Source: Caryophanales bacterium UBA2253
GTDB lineage: Bacteria > Bacillota_I > Bacilli_A > ML615J-28 > CAG-698
Assembly: GCA_002347755.1 (NCBI GenBank)
Contig: DDXT01000011.1
Span: forward strand, 1-35,620
Reading direction: 5' to 3'
DNA length: 35,620 bases
Of the stretch, positions 1 to 7,750 are shown in pieces. The first letter of the stretch is position 1. The number at the start of each line of letters is the position of its first letter. A program made the translations under genes and the position numbers. The notes beneath the pieces were generated by a model that saw nothing but the letters and a program-made list of their open reading frames with translations, was not told where the DNA came from and ran no database searches.

Positions 1-56
1 AATGTTCCACCAAAAGTTGCGCTTACCGCGTGTATCAACAAACTTTTAAGGATCAT
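1..56 (-). CDS. Possible 5' end of a gene running off the left edge
   Basis: Only 18 codons are visible from the ATG at 56-54, and they read into a hydrophobic start (MILKSLLIHAVSATFGGT). That could be the first segment of a membrane protein. Support comes from a good extended -10 element about 45 bases upstream. A GGGAG sequence precedes the ATG, but it sits directly against the start codon, which is too close for a normal ribosome binding site. No family can be assigned. It could equally be chance. Confidence 0.3.
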   Translation of the reverse strand, partial: MILKSLLIHAVSATFGGT

Positions 57-101
57 TCTCCCTTTGTGTAAAAACAAAGAATTGTTCTTGTACACGCCAA
101 C

Positions 102-110
102 AGTATAACA
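102..110 (-). promoter_or_regulatory. Extended -10 promoter element for the left-edge minus-strand gene
   Basis: Read on the minus strand this is TGTTATACT, an extended -10 (TGn plus TATACT). No convincing -35 sits 16-18 bases upstream, which is common for extended -10 promoters. It would start transcription near position 95 and lead into the possible gene at 56. Confidence 0.4.
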
Positions 111-243
111 CAATTGGAATGTAAAAAAAATATTTACTTGCTTTTGTGCTCTTGAAGGGTACATCTTTTTGCGTGCTTTAGTGACTACTGAACATCCTTA
201 TTATTCAGAGAAATAAAATATGTGTTGACATACGTTTAATTGA

Positions 244-690
244 TTTTATCACAAAGTATTTATTTTTCCAACCGAAAGTACTGAAATTATTTTTAATTAT
301 TCCGTTAAAATCAAGTTTTTACCTTTAAAAAGAAATTTTCTCCGAAAATCTTTCTCACTTGAAGAGCAAGATGCCACTTAGTACTGTAAAAAACAAGTTT
401 GTAAATTAACGACTTTTTATCGAGAACGAAAAGTGGTTTTTATATCCGAAAAGTTGGTTTCAAAAGGAAATTCCGCCTTTGTAATCCAAATGCAGTTTGA
501 CATTTAATGCGAAGTCGTAAACAATTTCTGGGAAGTTTGCGATTATTATACGGCAGAAATCGATATTGCGACTACTATGAAAAATGTCGACACTTTGAAA
601 GCCAATGTCATAAATGCGGTTAACGCTATGACTCATCCGTTTGACATACAAACAATTTTCAATCAATTCATGATCGATTTGTATGCTTAA
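244..690 (+). pseudogene. Possible decayed plus-strand coding region of unknown function
   Basis: One frame stays readable from 244 to a TAA at 688-690, broken by TAG at 379-381 and TAA at 505-507. The last third looks most protein-like (from codon 508 on: many Asn, Ile, Thr and acidic residues, ending FNQFMIDLYA). An intrinsic terminator follows within 25 bases of the final stop, on the same strand, as expected for a former gene. I recognise no family. The stretch is AT-rich, so open frames arise easily by chance and the call is tentative. The remainder of 57-460 shows no gene I can support. Confidence 0.25.
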
Positions 691-714
691 AACCAATTTA
701 ATATTCAAAAGCAA

Positions 715-745
715 AGAGGGACCGGGATCAACCGGTCTCTTTTTT
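715..745 (+). terminator. Intrinsic terminator downstream of the decayed reading frame
   Basis: GACCGG (720-725) pairs with CCGGTC (732-737) around a six-base loop, and the stem is extended by AGAGG against TCTTT with G-T pairs. A T tract follows at 740-745. It ends transcription coming from the left and abuts the next promoter. Confidence 0.8.
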
Positions 746-772
746 GACAATTCTCCTTCTTTATTGTATAAT
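744..772 (+). promoter_or_regulatory. Consensus sigma-A promoter for the ketopantoate-reductase gene
   Basis: TTGACA at 744-749, a 17-base spacer, and TATAAT at 767-772 match the housekeeping consensus exactly. Its -35 overlaps the T tract of the preceding terminator. The transcript would start near 779, leaving a leader of about 24 bases before the ATG at 803. Confidence 0.9.
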
Positions 773-802
773 AAAGATTATATCAAGAAAGGACCAAACA
801 AC

Positions 803-1828
803 ATGGACAAAAGCCTGAGAATCTTAATGATCGGCGCCGGAGCGATCGGCGGAAACACCGCCGGCCTGATCGCCAAAGCCGGAAACGACATTACGGTGGT
901 CACCCGGCATGAAGACACCGCGGAACTTATCCGAAAAACCGGAATCAAGATTTCCGGAATATTGGGAAATTTTACCATCCCGATGAAAGCCGTGGCCCGG
1001 GTCTCCGACCTTACCGGACTTTTTGATGTGGTCTTCGTGGCCACCAAAGCTTATGACATGCCCGCCGTCACCAAAAAAATTCTGCCTTTGCTTCACGAGA
1101 AATCCTTGGTCGTTTCGATGCAAAACGGAATTTGCACGGACGAAATGGCCGCCATTGTTGGCGAGCACCGTACCGTCGGCTGCGTCATCGGTTTCGGAGC
1201 GACCATGGTCGAACGCGGAAAGCTGATCATCACCAGCAACGGTGAATTCATCATCGGCAGCATCGCGAAAACCAACCAGCCAAACCTCAAACCGCTTCAA
1301 GAAATTTTGAGCAATGTCTTTCCGACCGTCATTTCCGAGGACATTTATTCGGAACTATATTCCAAGCTGATCATCAATTCGTGCATTACTTCCCTCGGAG
1401 CCATTTGCGGACTGAAACTGGGAGCCATGTTAAAGATCCAAACGGCTCGCAACATTTTCATGATGATCATCAAAGAAGCCATGAATGTAGCCAAATCGCT
1501 GAAGATCCAGGTTCCGCCATATGGAGGAAAACTTGACTACTATAAACTCATTCAGGACAGGACTTGGTGGTCCCGCTTCAAAGCTCAGCTGGTCATCACC
1601 ATTGTTGGGAAAAAATACAAAAATTTAAAATCGTCATCCCTGCAGTCTTTGGAAAGAGGCCAACTGACCGAGATCGATTATTTCAACGGTTACATCGCCA
1701 AAAAAGCCGCAGAAGCCGGCATCGAGACCCCGATCAATTCCCGGCTCGTGGAAATGGTCAAACAGATCGAACAAAAGAAACTGGACATTAAAGTTGAAAA
1801 CCTCAATTTGGTCGTGACCAAAGATTAA
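803..1828 (+). CDS. panE: Ketopantoate reductase family protein (PanE/ApbA)
   Basis: Cytoplasmic NADPH-dependent 2-dehydropantoate 2-reductase family, which makes pantoate for pantothenate and coenzyme A. The 341-residue product begins with a Rossmann fold carrying GAGAIGG at residues 11-17, followed by the strand VVFVATKAYD and the substrate-side SMQNG. The C-terminal half carries the family signature SLERGQLTEIDYFNG, with its Glu and Asn used for substrate binding. The open frame extends upstream to 683, but the ATG at 803 is chosen because AAGAAAGGA lies nine bases before it and the promoter at 744-772 lies inside the longer frame. At 341 residues it is somewhat longer than the usual ~300. 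It stands alone, with no other pantothenate gene nearby, so a related 2-oxoacid reductase remains possible. Confidence 0.88.
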   Translation: MDKSLRILMIGAGAIGGNTAGLIAKAGNDITVVTRHEDTAELIRKTGIKISGILGNFTIPMKAVARVSDLTGLFDVVFVATKAYDMPAVTKKILPLLHEKSLVVSMQNGICTDEMAAIVGEHRTVGCVIGFGATMVERGKLIITSNGEFIIGSIAKTNQPNLKPLQEILSNVFPTVISEDIYSELYSKLIINSCITSLGAICGLKLGAMLKIQTARNIFMMIIKEAMNVAKSLKIQVPPYGGKLDYYKLIQDRTWWSRFKAQLVITIVGKKYKNLKSSSLQSLERGQLTEIDYFNGYIAKKAAEAGIETPINSRLVEMVKQIEQKKLDIKVENLNLVVTKD

Positions 1829-1837
1829 AGCCAAAAA

Positions 1838-1855
1838 AAGACGGAAGCCCGTCTT
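1838..1855 (+). repeat. Hairpin copy 1, 18 bases, repeated at 2025
   Basis: AAGACGG (1838-1844), loop AAGC, CCGTCTT (1849-1855). The same 18-base hairpin recurs at 2025-2042. Here it lacks a long T tract and sits ten bases after the panE stop, just ahead of the main terminator. Confidence 0.7.
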
Positions 1856-1857
1856 CT

Positions 1858-1888
1858 GAGCGTTGACAAAGTCAACGCTCATTTTTTT
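1858..1888 (+). terminator. Strong intrinsic terminator of panE
   Basis: GAGCGTTGAC (1858-1867), loop AAA, GTCAACGCTC (1871-1880): a perfect ten-base stem followed by a run of seven T at 1882-1888. Confidence 0.92.
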
Positions 1889-1987
1889 CTTGTGAGAGAA
1901 TGGGGCAAAGCCACCAAATAATTATCTTTTTTGTTGTATTAAATGAGTAATTTCCCCTATTTTCAGGTGGTTGTGGGAAAATAAACG

Positions 1988-2011
1988 AACCCCATCTTTG
2001 GAAATGGGGTT
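1988..2011 (-). terminator. Probable terminator of the minus-strand ABC exporter operon
   Basis: AACCCCAT (1988-1995) pairs with ATGGGGTT (2004-2011) around an eight-base loop. On the minus strand a T-rich run (TTTATTTT) follows. It is the best candidate for ending the operon whose last stop is at 2046. Confidence 0.55.
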
Positions 2012-2024
2012 TGTCATCAGTCTG

Positions 2025-2047
2025 AAGACGGAAGCCCGTCTTTTTTT
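2025..2047 (+). terminator. Hairpin copy 2 with T tract (second copy of the 1838 hairpin)
   Basis: AAGACGG, loop AAGC, CCGTCTT, then T at 2041-2047, which makes it a plus-strand terminator. It abuts the stop codon of the minus-strand ABC gene at 2046-2048. It probably stops read-through from panE into the antisense of the ABC operon. Confidence 0.7.
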
Positions 2048-3815
2048 ATTTTTCGCTTTGATATTGCAATTTATACAATTTATAATATTGGCCCCGTTTT
2101 TTAAGCAGTTCCTGGTGCGTTCCTTCCTCAATGATCGTTCCTTTCTGAAGAACGATGATTTTATTGGCATGTTGAATGGTGGACAGACGATGGGCTACAA
2201 CAAGCATCGTCCCGATGTTCATCATCTTTTCGAGCGAGTCTTGTATCAAAACTTCGGTCTCGGTGTCAATGTTGGCAGTAGCTTCATCCAGGATCATGAT
2301 CTTCGGCTTGTGAACGACGGTGCGCGCAAACGACAGCAGCTGTCTTTGCCCGGACGAGAAATTGTTCCCCCGCTCCCGGACTTCTTCCTGATAACCGTTG
2401 GGCAGTCCCGAGATGAACTTGTCCGCGTTAACATATTCGCAGGCTTGTTGAATGTCCGAGTCGGAAATCGATTCTTCGCGCATGCGGATGTTTGAAGCGA
2501 TGGTACCACTGAACAAGAACACGTCTTGCAACATTTGGCCGATCCCGGACCGCAGCGAAGCGATCTTTATTTTTTTGATGTCGAGGCCGTCAATGAGGAT
2601 CTGGCCTTTTTGAATTTCATAATTGCGAACAATCAGCGACAGGATGGTGGTCTTTCCGCTGCCGGTGGCGCCAACGAAGGCCACGGTCTCCCCCGGAAGG
2701 ATCTTAAACGAGACATCCTTCAGGATCCACTCGCCATCGATGTAACTAAACCAAACATTCTTGAATTCGATCTCGCCTTTCAGATCGGTCAAGGGGACGG
2801 CACCTTCTTCATCGACGATCTCGGGAGTCTTGTCCAAAACTTCAAAGATCTTCTCGGCGGCCGCGAAAGCCGATTGCAGCACATTGAATTGTTCGGCCAG
2901 CTGTTGGATCGGGGTATATAGTTTATCCAAATATTGGTAGAAAATGATGATGACCTCAAAAGTCAGTCCGATTTGGAGCATGACGTTCTTCCCGCCGAAC
3001 CACAAGATCAAGATGAGAGTCAGGACATACAAAACGTAAATCATCGGCCGAAAGACTCCGAAAATGAAAGTTTCGCGCAGCGAACTTCGTTTCAGGGTTT
3101 GGTTCTTCTCCCGGAATTCCCTCAGTTTCTTTTCTTCCTGGTTGAACACCTGGGTGATCTTCATTCCGGAAATGTTCTCCGAAAGAAAGGCATTGATGTT
3201 GGCGATGTTCTTGCGAACCTGCCGGTAAGCTTCTCTGGAATATTTTCGGAAAATGAAAGTAATGAAAACCAGCACCGGACAAACCGCCAAAACATACAGA
3301 CTCAATTGAACGTCGACCAAAAGCATGGCGATGATGACGCCAACAACAGTCAGCGAATCCTTCAGCAGATTCATGATCACGCTGGTATACATTTCATTCA
3401 GAGTGTTGGTGTCGTTGGTGATCCGGGTGACCATTTTTCCAACCGGCAGACTGTTGATCTGACCGGTTGAATAGTTTTCGATGTGCGAGAACACTTGTTC
3501 GCGGACATTATAAATGATCTTCTGCCCGGCTTTTTGCAAAGACATCCCCTGATAATACTGGATGACAAACATGACGGCCAGACAAACGGCATAAGCAATG
3601 ACGATGTAAATGATCCGGTTGAAGTCGATGACATCCTGACCCAGGATCTTCGCGGCCAACCCAAGCAAAATCGGCAGCAGCAGATCGAATCCGACCGAGA
3701 TCACCATCATGGCCAAAGCCACCAGAAAGGTTTTTTTCTGGCTTTTGGCGTACCCGAGCAGTCGGGAAATGATCCGTTTATCGGTGAGGCTCACTTTTTC
3801 GCGCTGTTCATCCAT
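2046..3815 (-). CDS. ABC exporter subunit, catalytic Walker B half of a heterodimer
   Basis: A 589-residue half transporter: six-helix type-I exporter membrane domain (roughly residues 25-310), then an ATPase domain with Walker A GATGSGKTT (near 380), Q-loop MLQD, a non-canonical signature FSSGQ (near 485), Walker B with catalytic Glu (ILDEATANID) and H-loop VAHRLST. Its partner upstream has the reverse pattern, so one ATP site combines this protein's complete Walker B with the partner's good signature, and the other is degenerate. This asymmetry is known from heterodimeric exporters such as TM287/288 and LmrCD. The ATG at 3815 is chosen because GGAGG lies eight bases upstream; a GTG nine bases earlier overlaps the binding site. 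It overlaps the partner gene by eight bases. The substrate (drug, lipid or peptide) cannot be told from sequence. Confidence 0.9.
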   Translation of the reverse strand: MDEQREKVSLTDKRIISRLLGYAKSQKKTFLVALAMMVISVGFDLLLPILLGLAAKILGQDVIDFNRIIYIVIAYAVCLAVMFVIQYYQGMSLQKAGQKIIYNVREQVFSHIENYSTGQINSLPVGKMVTRITNDTNTLNEMYTSVIMNLLKDSLTVVGVIIAMLLVDVQLSLYVLAVCPVLVFITFIFRKYSREAYRQVRKNIANINAFLSENISGMKITQVFNQEEKKLREFREKNQTLKRSSLRETFIFGVFRPMIYVLYVLTLILILWFGGKNVMLQIGLTFEVIIIFYQYLDKLYTPIQQLAEQFNVLQSAFAAAEKIFEVLDKTPEIVDEEGAVPLTDLKGEIEFKNVWFSYIDGEWILKDVSFKILPGETVAFVGATGSGKTTILSLIVRNYEIQKGQILIDGLDIKKIKIASLRSGIGQMLQDVFLFSGTIASNIRMREESISDSDIQQACEYVNADKFISGLPNGYQEEVRERGNNFSSGQRQLLSFARTVVHKPKIMILDEATANIDTETEVLIQDSLEKMMNIGTMLVVAHRLSTIQHANKIIVLQKGTIIEEGTHQELLKKRGQYYKLYKLQYQSEK

Positions 3816-5577
3816 TGATCTCACCTCCCACTTCGTCTTCGAGTTTCTGAAGATTGACCATTTTTTTGTAAAGCGGACAAGTCTTCAGAAGCTGTTCGTG
3901 GGAACCGAAGCCAACCAGTTTGCCTTCGTCGATCAGGGCGATCTTATCCATGGTCTTGATGGTCGAGATCCGGTGAGCGATCAAGATCGTCGTCTTTCCC
4001 GATCGAATCTTCCGTAAATTTTGAAGGATGGTTTCTTCGGTCTTGGTATCGACCGCGGAAACCGAGTCGTCCAAGATTAAGATCGGAGCATCTTTGATCA
4101 AAGCTCTGGCGATGGAAGTTCGTTGTTTTTGGCCGCCGGAGATGGTCACGCCCCGTTCGCCCAAAATGGTTTTGTATCCGTCTTTGAACTCTTGGACATT
4201 GGCATCCAAGGCGGCCAGTTCAGCGGCTTCAGATACCTTTTTTTCATCCAGTTCTTCAAAATTGAAATTAATGTTGTTTTCGATCGTGTCGCTGAACAGG
4301 AAATTGTCTTGAGGAACATAAGCCATGGCTTCCCGGACTTTCTTGAATGGAAGCCGCATGATGTCGTTATCATCAATCAGGATCTGATTCGGCTGCAAGT
4401 TGTAAAGCCTTAGCAACAGATTGACCAAAGTCGTTTTTCCGGAACCGGTCCGCCCAATGATCCCGACTTTTTCCCCGCTTTCAATGGTAAAAGTGATGTC
4501 ATGAAGCACTTCGGTCGGCGTTTCCGGATAAGTAAAATTCAAGTGGTTGAAAGTGATCTTACCGCAGATGGTTGAAACATCAAGCGAGGCCAGGTCAGAG
4601 ATCTCGGCTTTTTGGTTCAGCAGTCCGTCGATTCTTTCCATTGATGCCGCCGCCTGGCTGCGCAGATTGATCAGCTGGGCGATGGCCATCATCGGCCAGG
4701 TCAAAGTCCCGAAATAAGCGATGAACTTGGTCAGATCCCCGATGGTGAAAAGGATGGTCCCGTTCACCTGATCCTGATAAATGAGATACCCGCCGTAACC
4801 GATGATGATGATCATGATCGAAGCGATCAGGGTTCCGATCAAAACATTGAGCAGCACCGAAGCTTTGTTGAACTCCATGTTGCGGTCATAATTGTCTTTG
4901 TTAATTTTCGAGAAAGCCCGAAGTTCCTTGCTTTCCTTGACGAAAGCTTTGATGACGCTGATCCCGGACAGACTTTCCTGAGAAAAATCCGACAGATTGG
5001 CGAAGGCTTTCTGGCGCAGGGAAAATTTCTTGCTCATGTACTTCCCGATGATCCGGCCGCAAAGCGCCAGGATGAGCAGCGGAACCGAAGAGATCAAAGT
5101 CAGAACATGGTCCATTTTCCACATCTTCAAAAAAGCCAGAGTCCCGAGGAACCCGGCGTCGACCAGCATCAGCGTTCCGGCACCGAAAGCCATGCGAATG
5201 GTATACAGGTCGTTGGTGAACAAAGCCATCAGCGCTCCGGTCTTGTGCTGCTGAAAATAAGTCTGGGAAAGTTTCTCGGAATGGGCGAACATTCGTTCGC
5301 GAAGATCGCTTTCGATGCGGATCCCGTTTCCGAAAATGCAGATCCGCCACAAAAATCTTCCAACGAACATGATCCCCACGACGATCAAAATCTCGATCAT
5401 GAAATCACTCAAGGCGGTTTCCGTCAAAGTCAGGTACCTAAGTCCGTCAATGATCTTGCCGATGATCTCGGGAATCTTCAGCTGATAGACGTCGACGGCC
5501 ACCAAAGCGGCGATCCCGACCAGAAAATACAAGCTGTATTTCCAATAATATTTATTGATGTTTTTTCCAAAAATCAT
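3808..5577 (-). CDS. ABC exporter subunit, degenerate Walker B half of a heterodimer
   Basis: A 589-residue half transporter and first gene of the operon. The membrane domain covers about residues 15-320. The ATPase domain has Walker A GRTGSGKTT (near 376), a canonical signature ISGGQ and Walker B ending LILDDSVSAVD, where Asp replaces the catalytic Glu. H-loop: IAHRIST. This is the degenerate-site member of a heterodimer with the product of the overlapping downstream gene. The frame is open to 5631, but the -10 box at 5603-5608 lies inside that extension, so the ATG at 5577, with GAGG six bases upstream, is the real start. Function in export of hydrophobic compounds is inferred from the family; no regulator gene is adjacent. 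Confidence 0.9.
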   Translation of the reverse strand: MIFGKNINKYYWKYSLYFLVGIAALVAVDVYQLKIPEIIGKIIDGLRYLTLTETALSDFMIEILIVVGIMFVGRFLWRICIFGNGIRIESDLRERMFAHSEKLSQTYFQQHKTGALMALFTNDLYTIRMAFGAGTLMLVDAGFLGTLAFLKMWKMDHVLTLISSVPLLILALCGRIIGKYMSKKFSLRQKAFANLSDFSQESLSGISVIKAFVKESKELRAFSKINKDNYDRNMEFNKASVLLNVLIGTLIASIMIIIIGYGGYLIYQDQVNGTILFTIGDLTKFIAYFGTLTWPMMAIAQLINLRSQAAASMERIDGLLNQKAEISDLASLDVSTICGKITFNHLNFTYPETPTEVLHDITFTIESGEKVGIIGRTGSGKTTLVNLLLRLYNLQPNQILIDDNDIMRLPFKKVREAMAYVPQDNFLFSDTIENNINFNFEELDEKKVSEAAELAALDANVQEFKDGYKTILGERGVTISGGQKQRTSIARALIKDAPILILDDSVSAVDTKTEETILQNLRKIRSGKTTILIAHRISTIKTMDKIALIDEGKLVGFGSHEQLLKTCPLYKKMVNLQKLEDEVGGEING

Positions 5578-5602
5578 GGTGACCTCGGTTCTACAAGTCA
5601 TT

Positions 5603-5631
5603 ATTATATCATAATCCCGTCTTTGAAGCAA
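5603..5631 (-). promoter_or_regulatory. Promoter of the first ABC exporter operon
   Basis: On the minus strand: TTGCTT (5626-5631), 17-base spacer, TATAAT (5603-5608). The transcript would begin near 5596, about 20 bases before the ATG at 5577. Confidence 0.8.
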
Positions 5632-5694
5632 AGCAATTTCATCTTGGAAATTTTCGTCTCTCAGAATTGCCTACTTTCTTTTTTCCCTTTTAAT

Positions 5695-5703
5695 TGGTAT
5701 AAT
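5695..5703 (+). promoter_or_regulatory. Extended -10 promoter of the signalling/glycosyltransferase operon
   Basis: TGGTATAAT: an extended -10 with perfect TATAAT at 5698-5703; the -35 region is only T-rich. A ribosome binding site CGGAGG (5717-5722) follows, six bases before the ATG at 5729. The minus-strand ABC promoter starts 90 bases away, so the two operons are divergent. Confidence 0.75.
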
Positions 5704-5728
5704 GAATGAGTAATCTCGGAGGTTCATC

Positions 5729-7750
5729 ATGGCTGACAAAAATCGAACCAATCCCATCATCAAATGTTCGCTGATCAACGGAAACCGGATTATCTCCATT
5801 GAATCCGAAGGCGAGAAATCGCCCAGAAACGTGGCGGTCATCCAAGACGGAAACCAGTCCGTTCTTTTCCAAGCCAATCAACTTTTGACCAGCGAAAAAG
5901 TCTTCGAGACTTTCGGACAATCCGCCGAACCGTCCTCGATCAAATATCTGGTCTTTTATCCGACCGAGTTTTTGCCAACCGACTTCATGAAAGTTTTCGG
6001 AGCTCACAATCTGCGGCCGACCATCGTAACGGATGCCGCGACCGCCGCGACCTGGAAAGAGTATTCACCGGAAGCCGAGTTCTTCGTCATTGACGAGACC
6101 ATGCAGCTGGAACTCAGCCCCAGCCATACATTGCGATTCATCCGCACGCCTTTTTTCGGAAGTCCGAATTCGTTTTTGGCTTATGACGATACCAGCCACA
6201 CGATCTTTTCCGGCGATCTGTTTTCCTGTCCCCGGATTCCGGGAACCCCGGATAACGATCCTTTGAAAACCATGGCCATCGCTCATGAGCGGATCTTTCC
6301 GAGCAGCGATTTTCTAAAACCGCTCATCAAAGCTCTCAAAAAATATGAGATCGATACCATCATTCCGAATTTCGGTCCGATCATCGTCAAAGATGACGTC
6401 CGTAAAACTTTGGATTACTTGCAAACCCGATTTTTTTACAACAGCAACATTTTGGTTAAAAGTTCAACCAAAAACCGCCGGATCTACGATTACGTGACTT
6501 TGGGGAACCAAGTCCTCGCTCATTTAAAGTCGCTGTACAAAAGAGAGGAGATCCTTCCGATTTTCCAAGGCACTCCGATCACCGTTGATCCGGAAACCAT
6601 GGAGATCACCGGCACGCTTCTTCCCGGTTATAAATTGTGGAATCAGCTGTTTGAGATCATCTTCAATAAAAAAGGACCGGACTGGCTGGTCGTATTGGAA
6701 CCGATGGTCAACAAACTCAGCCGAACTTACAACATCAAAAAACCGGTTGTTTACCAATCCTCGCTGATCACTTCGAAATTTGAAAACATCGCTTTGCAAT
6801 CGAAAGTGAACTATCTTCAGGATAATTTGGACCGCGCCACCAACAAGCTTCTCCACGACCCCGTGACCGGGGCTTACAATGAATATTTCCTGAGAAACTA
6901 TTTGAGTCAGCACATCGCCGAAGCCAACCAAACCAAATCCGCCGAGGACTTCGCGCTGCTCTTCATTGACATTGACAACATCCGGAAACTGAATCTCATG
7001 TATTCCAAAGAGACCGGCAATGAAACGATGCGAAACCTGCATTATTTACTCAATCAAACCAAGGACGAAAATCAGGTGGTCTTCAAACGAAACGGACCGG
7101 GCTTTGTGCTTTTCTGTGCCAAAGGTTCTTTTGATGAGGCGGTCAAAAAAGCCAATCAGATCCGCAACGCCGTTGCGGACTCCGATGCGTTTGTGGAAAA
7201 GATCACCGTTTCGGTGGGGATCACCCGCTTCTTTGAATTTACCGCCGCGGAACGAAGCGCCGACGGCTTTTCGGAAGTCATCTATGATCGGGGCGAGACC
7301 CGGGTCAAGACGGCTTTTTCAAAAGGCCAAAACCGGCTGATCGACGAAAAAACCAAGAATGTCTTCATGTCGATCGGGAAGATCCTGATCGTCGATACCG
7401 ACGAGATCGTCCAAAACATTTTCTCCAACGCCTTAAAAAATAATTTTTATGAGGTCGTCGTCGCCAAAAACGGCATCGAAGCCCTGACAGCCTTTGAAAC
7501 CAATACCATCGATTTTGTCATTTGTGAGAAAAACATTCCGAAGCTGGACGGATTCAAACTGAAAGCCAAGTTAAATGAAACTCCCGAGACCCAAACCATT
7601 CCGTTCGTGCTGACCACTTTCAACAAAAATCTGGCCATTGTCAATACCGCCAACGAACTGAGCGTTGATTTCATTTTAACGAAACCGCTCATCATCGAAG
7701 AAGTCGTCGGTCTGGTCAAAAGGATCCTTTCCCGGAGAGCCCATCTATGA
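5729..7750 (+). CDS. Degenerate MBL-fold / degenerate GGDEF / degenerate receiver protein
   Basis: A 673-residue soluble protein. Residues ~20-230 resemble the flavodiiron-type metallo-beta-lactamase domain (FSGDLF at 160-165; IIPNFGPI at 211-218), but the His ligands are gone: the HxExDH region reads YPTEFLPTDF (77-86), and the two later His positions are Phe143 and Phe215. Residues ~375-540 are GGDEF-like: DPVTG (378-382) and FIDID (412-416) are kept, but the GGDEF loop is NGPGF (455-459) and no RxxD inhibitory site precedes it. Residues ~550-668 are a receiver domain with its acidic pair (556, 558), Thr630 and Lys652, but the phosphorylated Asp is Glu600. It is most likely a binding or scaffold protein, perhaps a ligand-sensing regulator of the coupled glycosyltransferase, whose ATG overlaps its stop (ATGA). 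Domain calls are by eye; the regulatory role is inference. Confidence 0.8.
   Translation: MADKNRTNPIIKCSLINGNRIISIESEGEKSPRNVAVIQDGNQSVLFQANQLLTSEKVFETFGQSAEPSSIKYLVFYPTEFLPTDFMKVFGAHNLRPTIVTDAATAATWKEYSPEAEFFVIDETMQLELSPSHTLRFIRTPFFGSPNSFLAYDDTSHTIFSGDLFSCPRIPGTPDNDPLKTMAIAHERIFPSSDFLKPLIKALKKYEIDTIIPNFGPIIVKDDVRKTLDYLQTRFFYNSNILVKSSTKNRRIYDYVTLGNQVLAHLKSLYKREEILPIFQGTPITVDPETMEITGTLLPGYKLWNQLFEIIFNKKGPDWLVVLEPMVNKLSRTYNIKKPVVYQSSLITSKFENIALQSKVNYLQDNLDRATNKLLHDPVTGAYNEYFLRNYLSQHIAEANQTKSAEDFALLFIDIDNIRKLNLMYSKETGNETMRNLHYLLNQTKDENQVVFKRNGPGFVLFCAKGSFDEAVKKANQIRNAVADSDAFVEKITVSVGITRFFEFTAAERSADGFSEVIYDRGETRVKTAFSKGQNRLIDEKTKNVFMSIGKILIVDTDEIVQNIFSNALKNNFYEVVVAKNGIEALTAFETNTIDFVICEKNIPKLDGFKLKAKLNETPETQTIPFVLTTFNKNLAIVNTANELSVDFILTKPLIIEEVVGLVKRILSRRAHL

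Noticed and set aside
225..252. TTGACA at 225-230 as a promoter for the decayed frame
   Set aside because: The matching -10 positions read TATCAC or ATCACA, too poor to support a promoter.
460..750. 96-residue minus-strand open frame
   Set aside because: It starts inside the terminator/promoter region at 715-772 with no ribosome binding site, and lies antisense to a frame that ends just before a plus-strand terminator.
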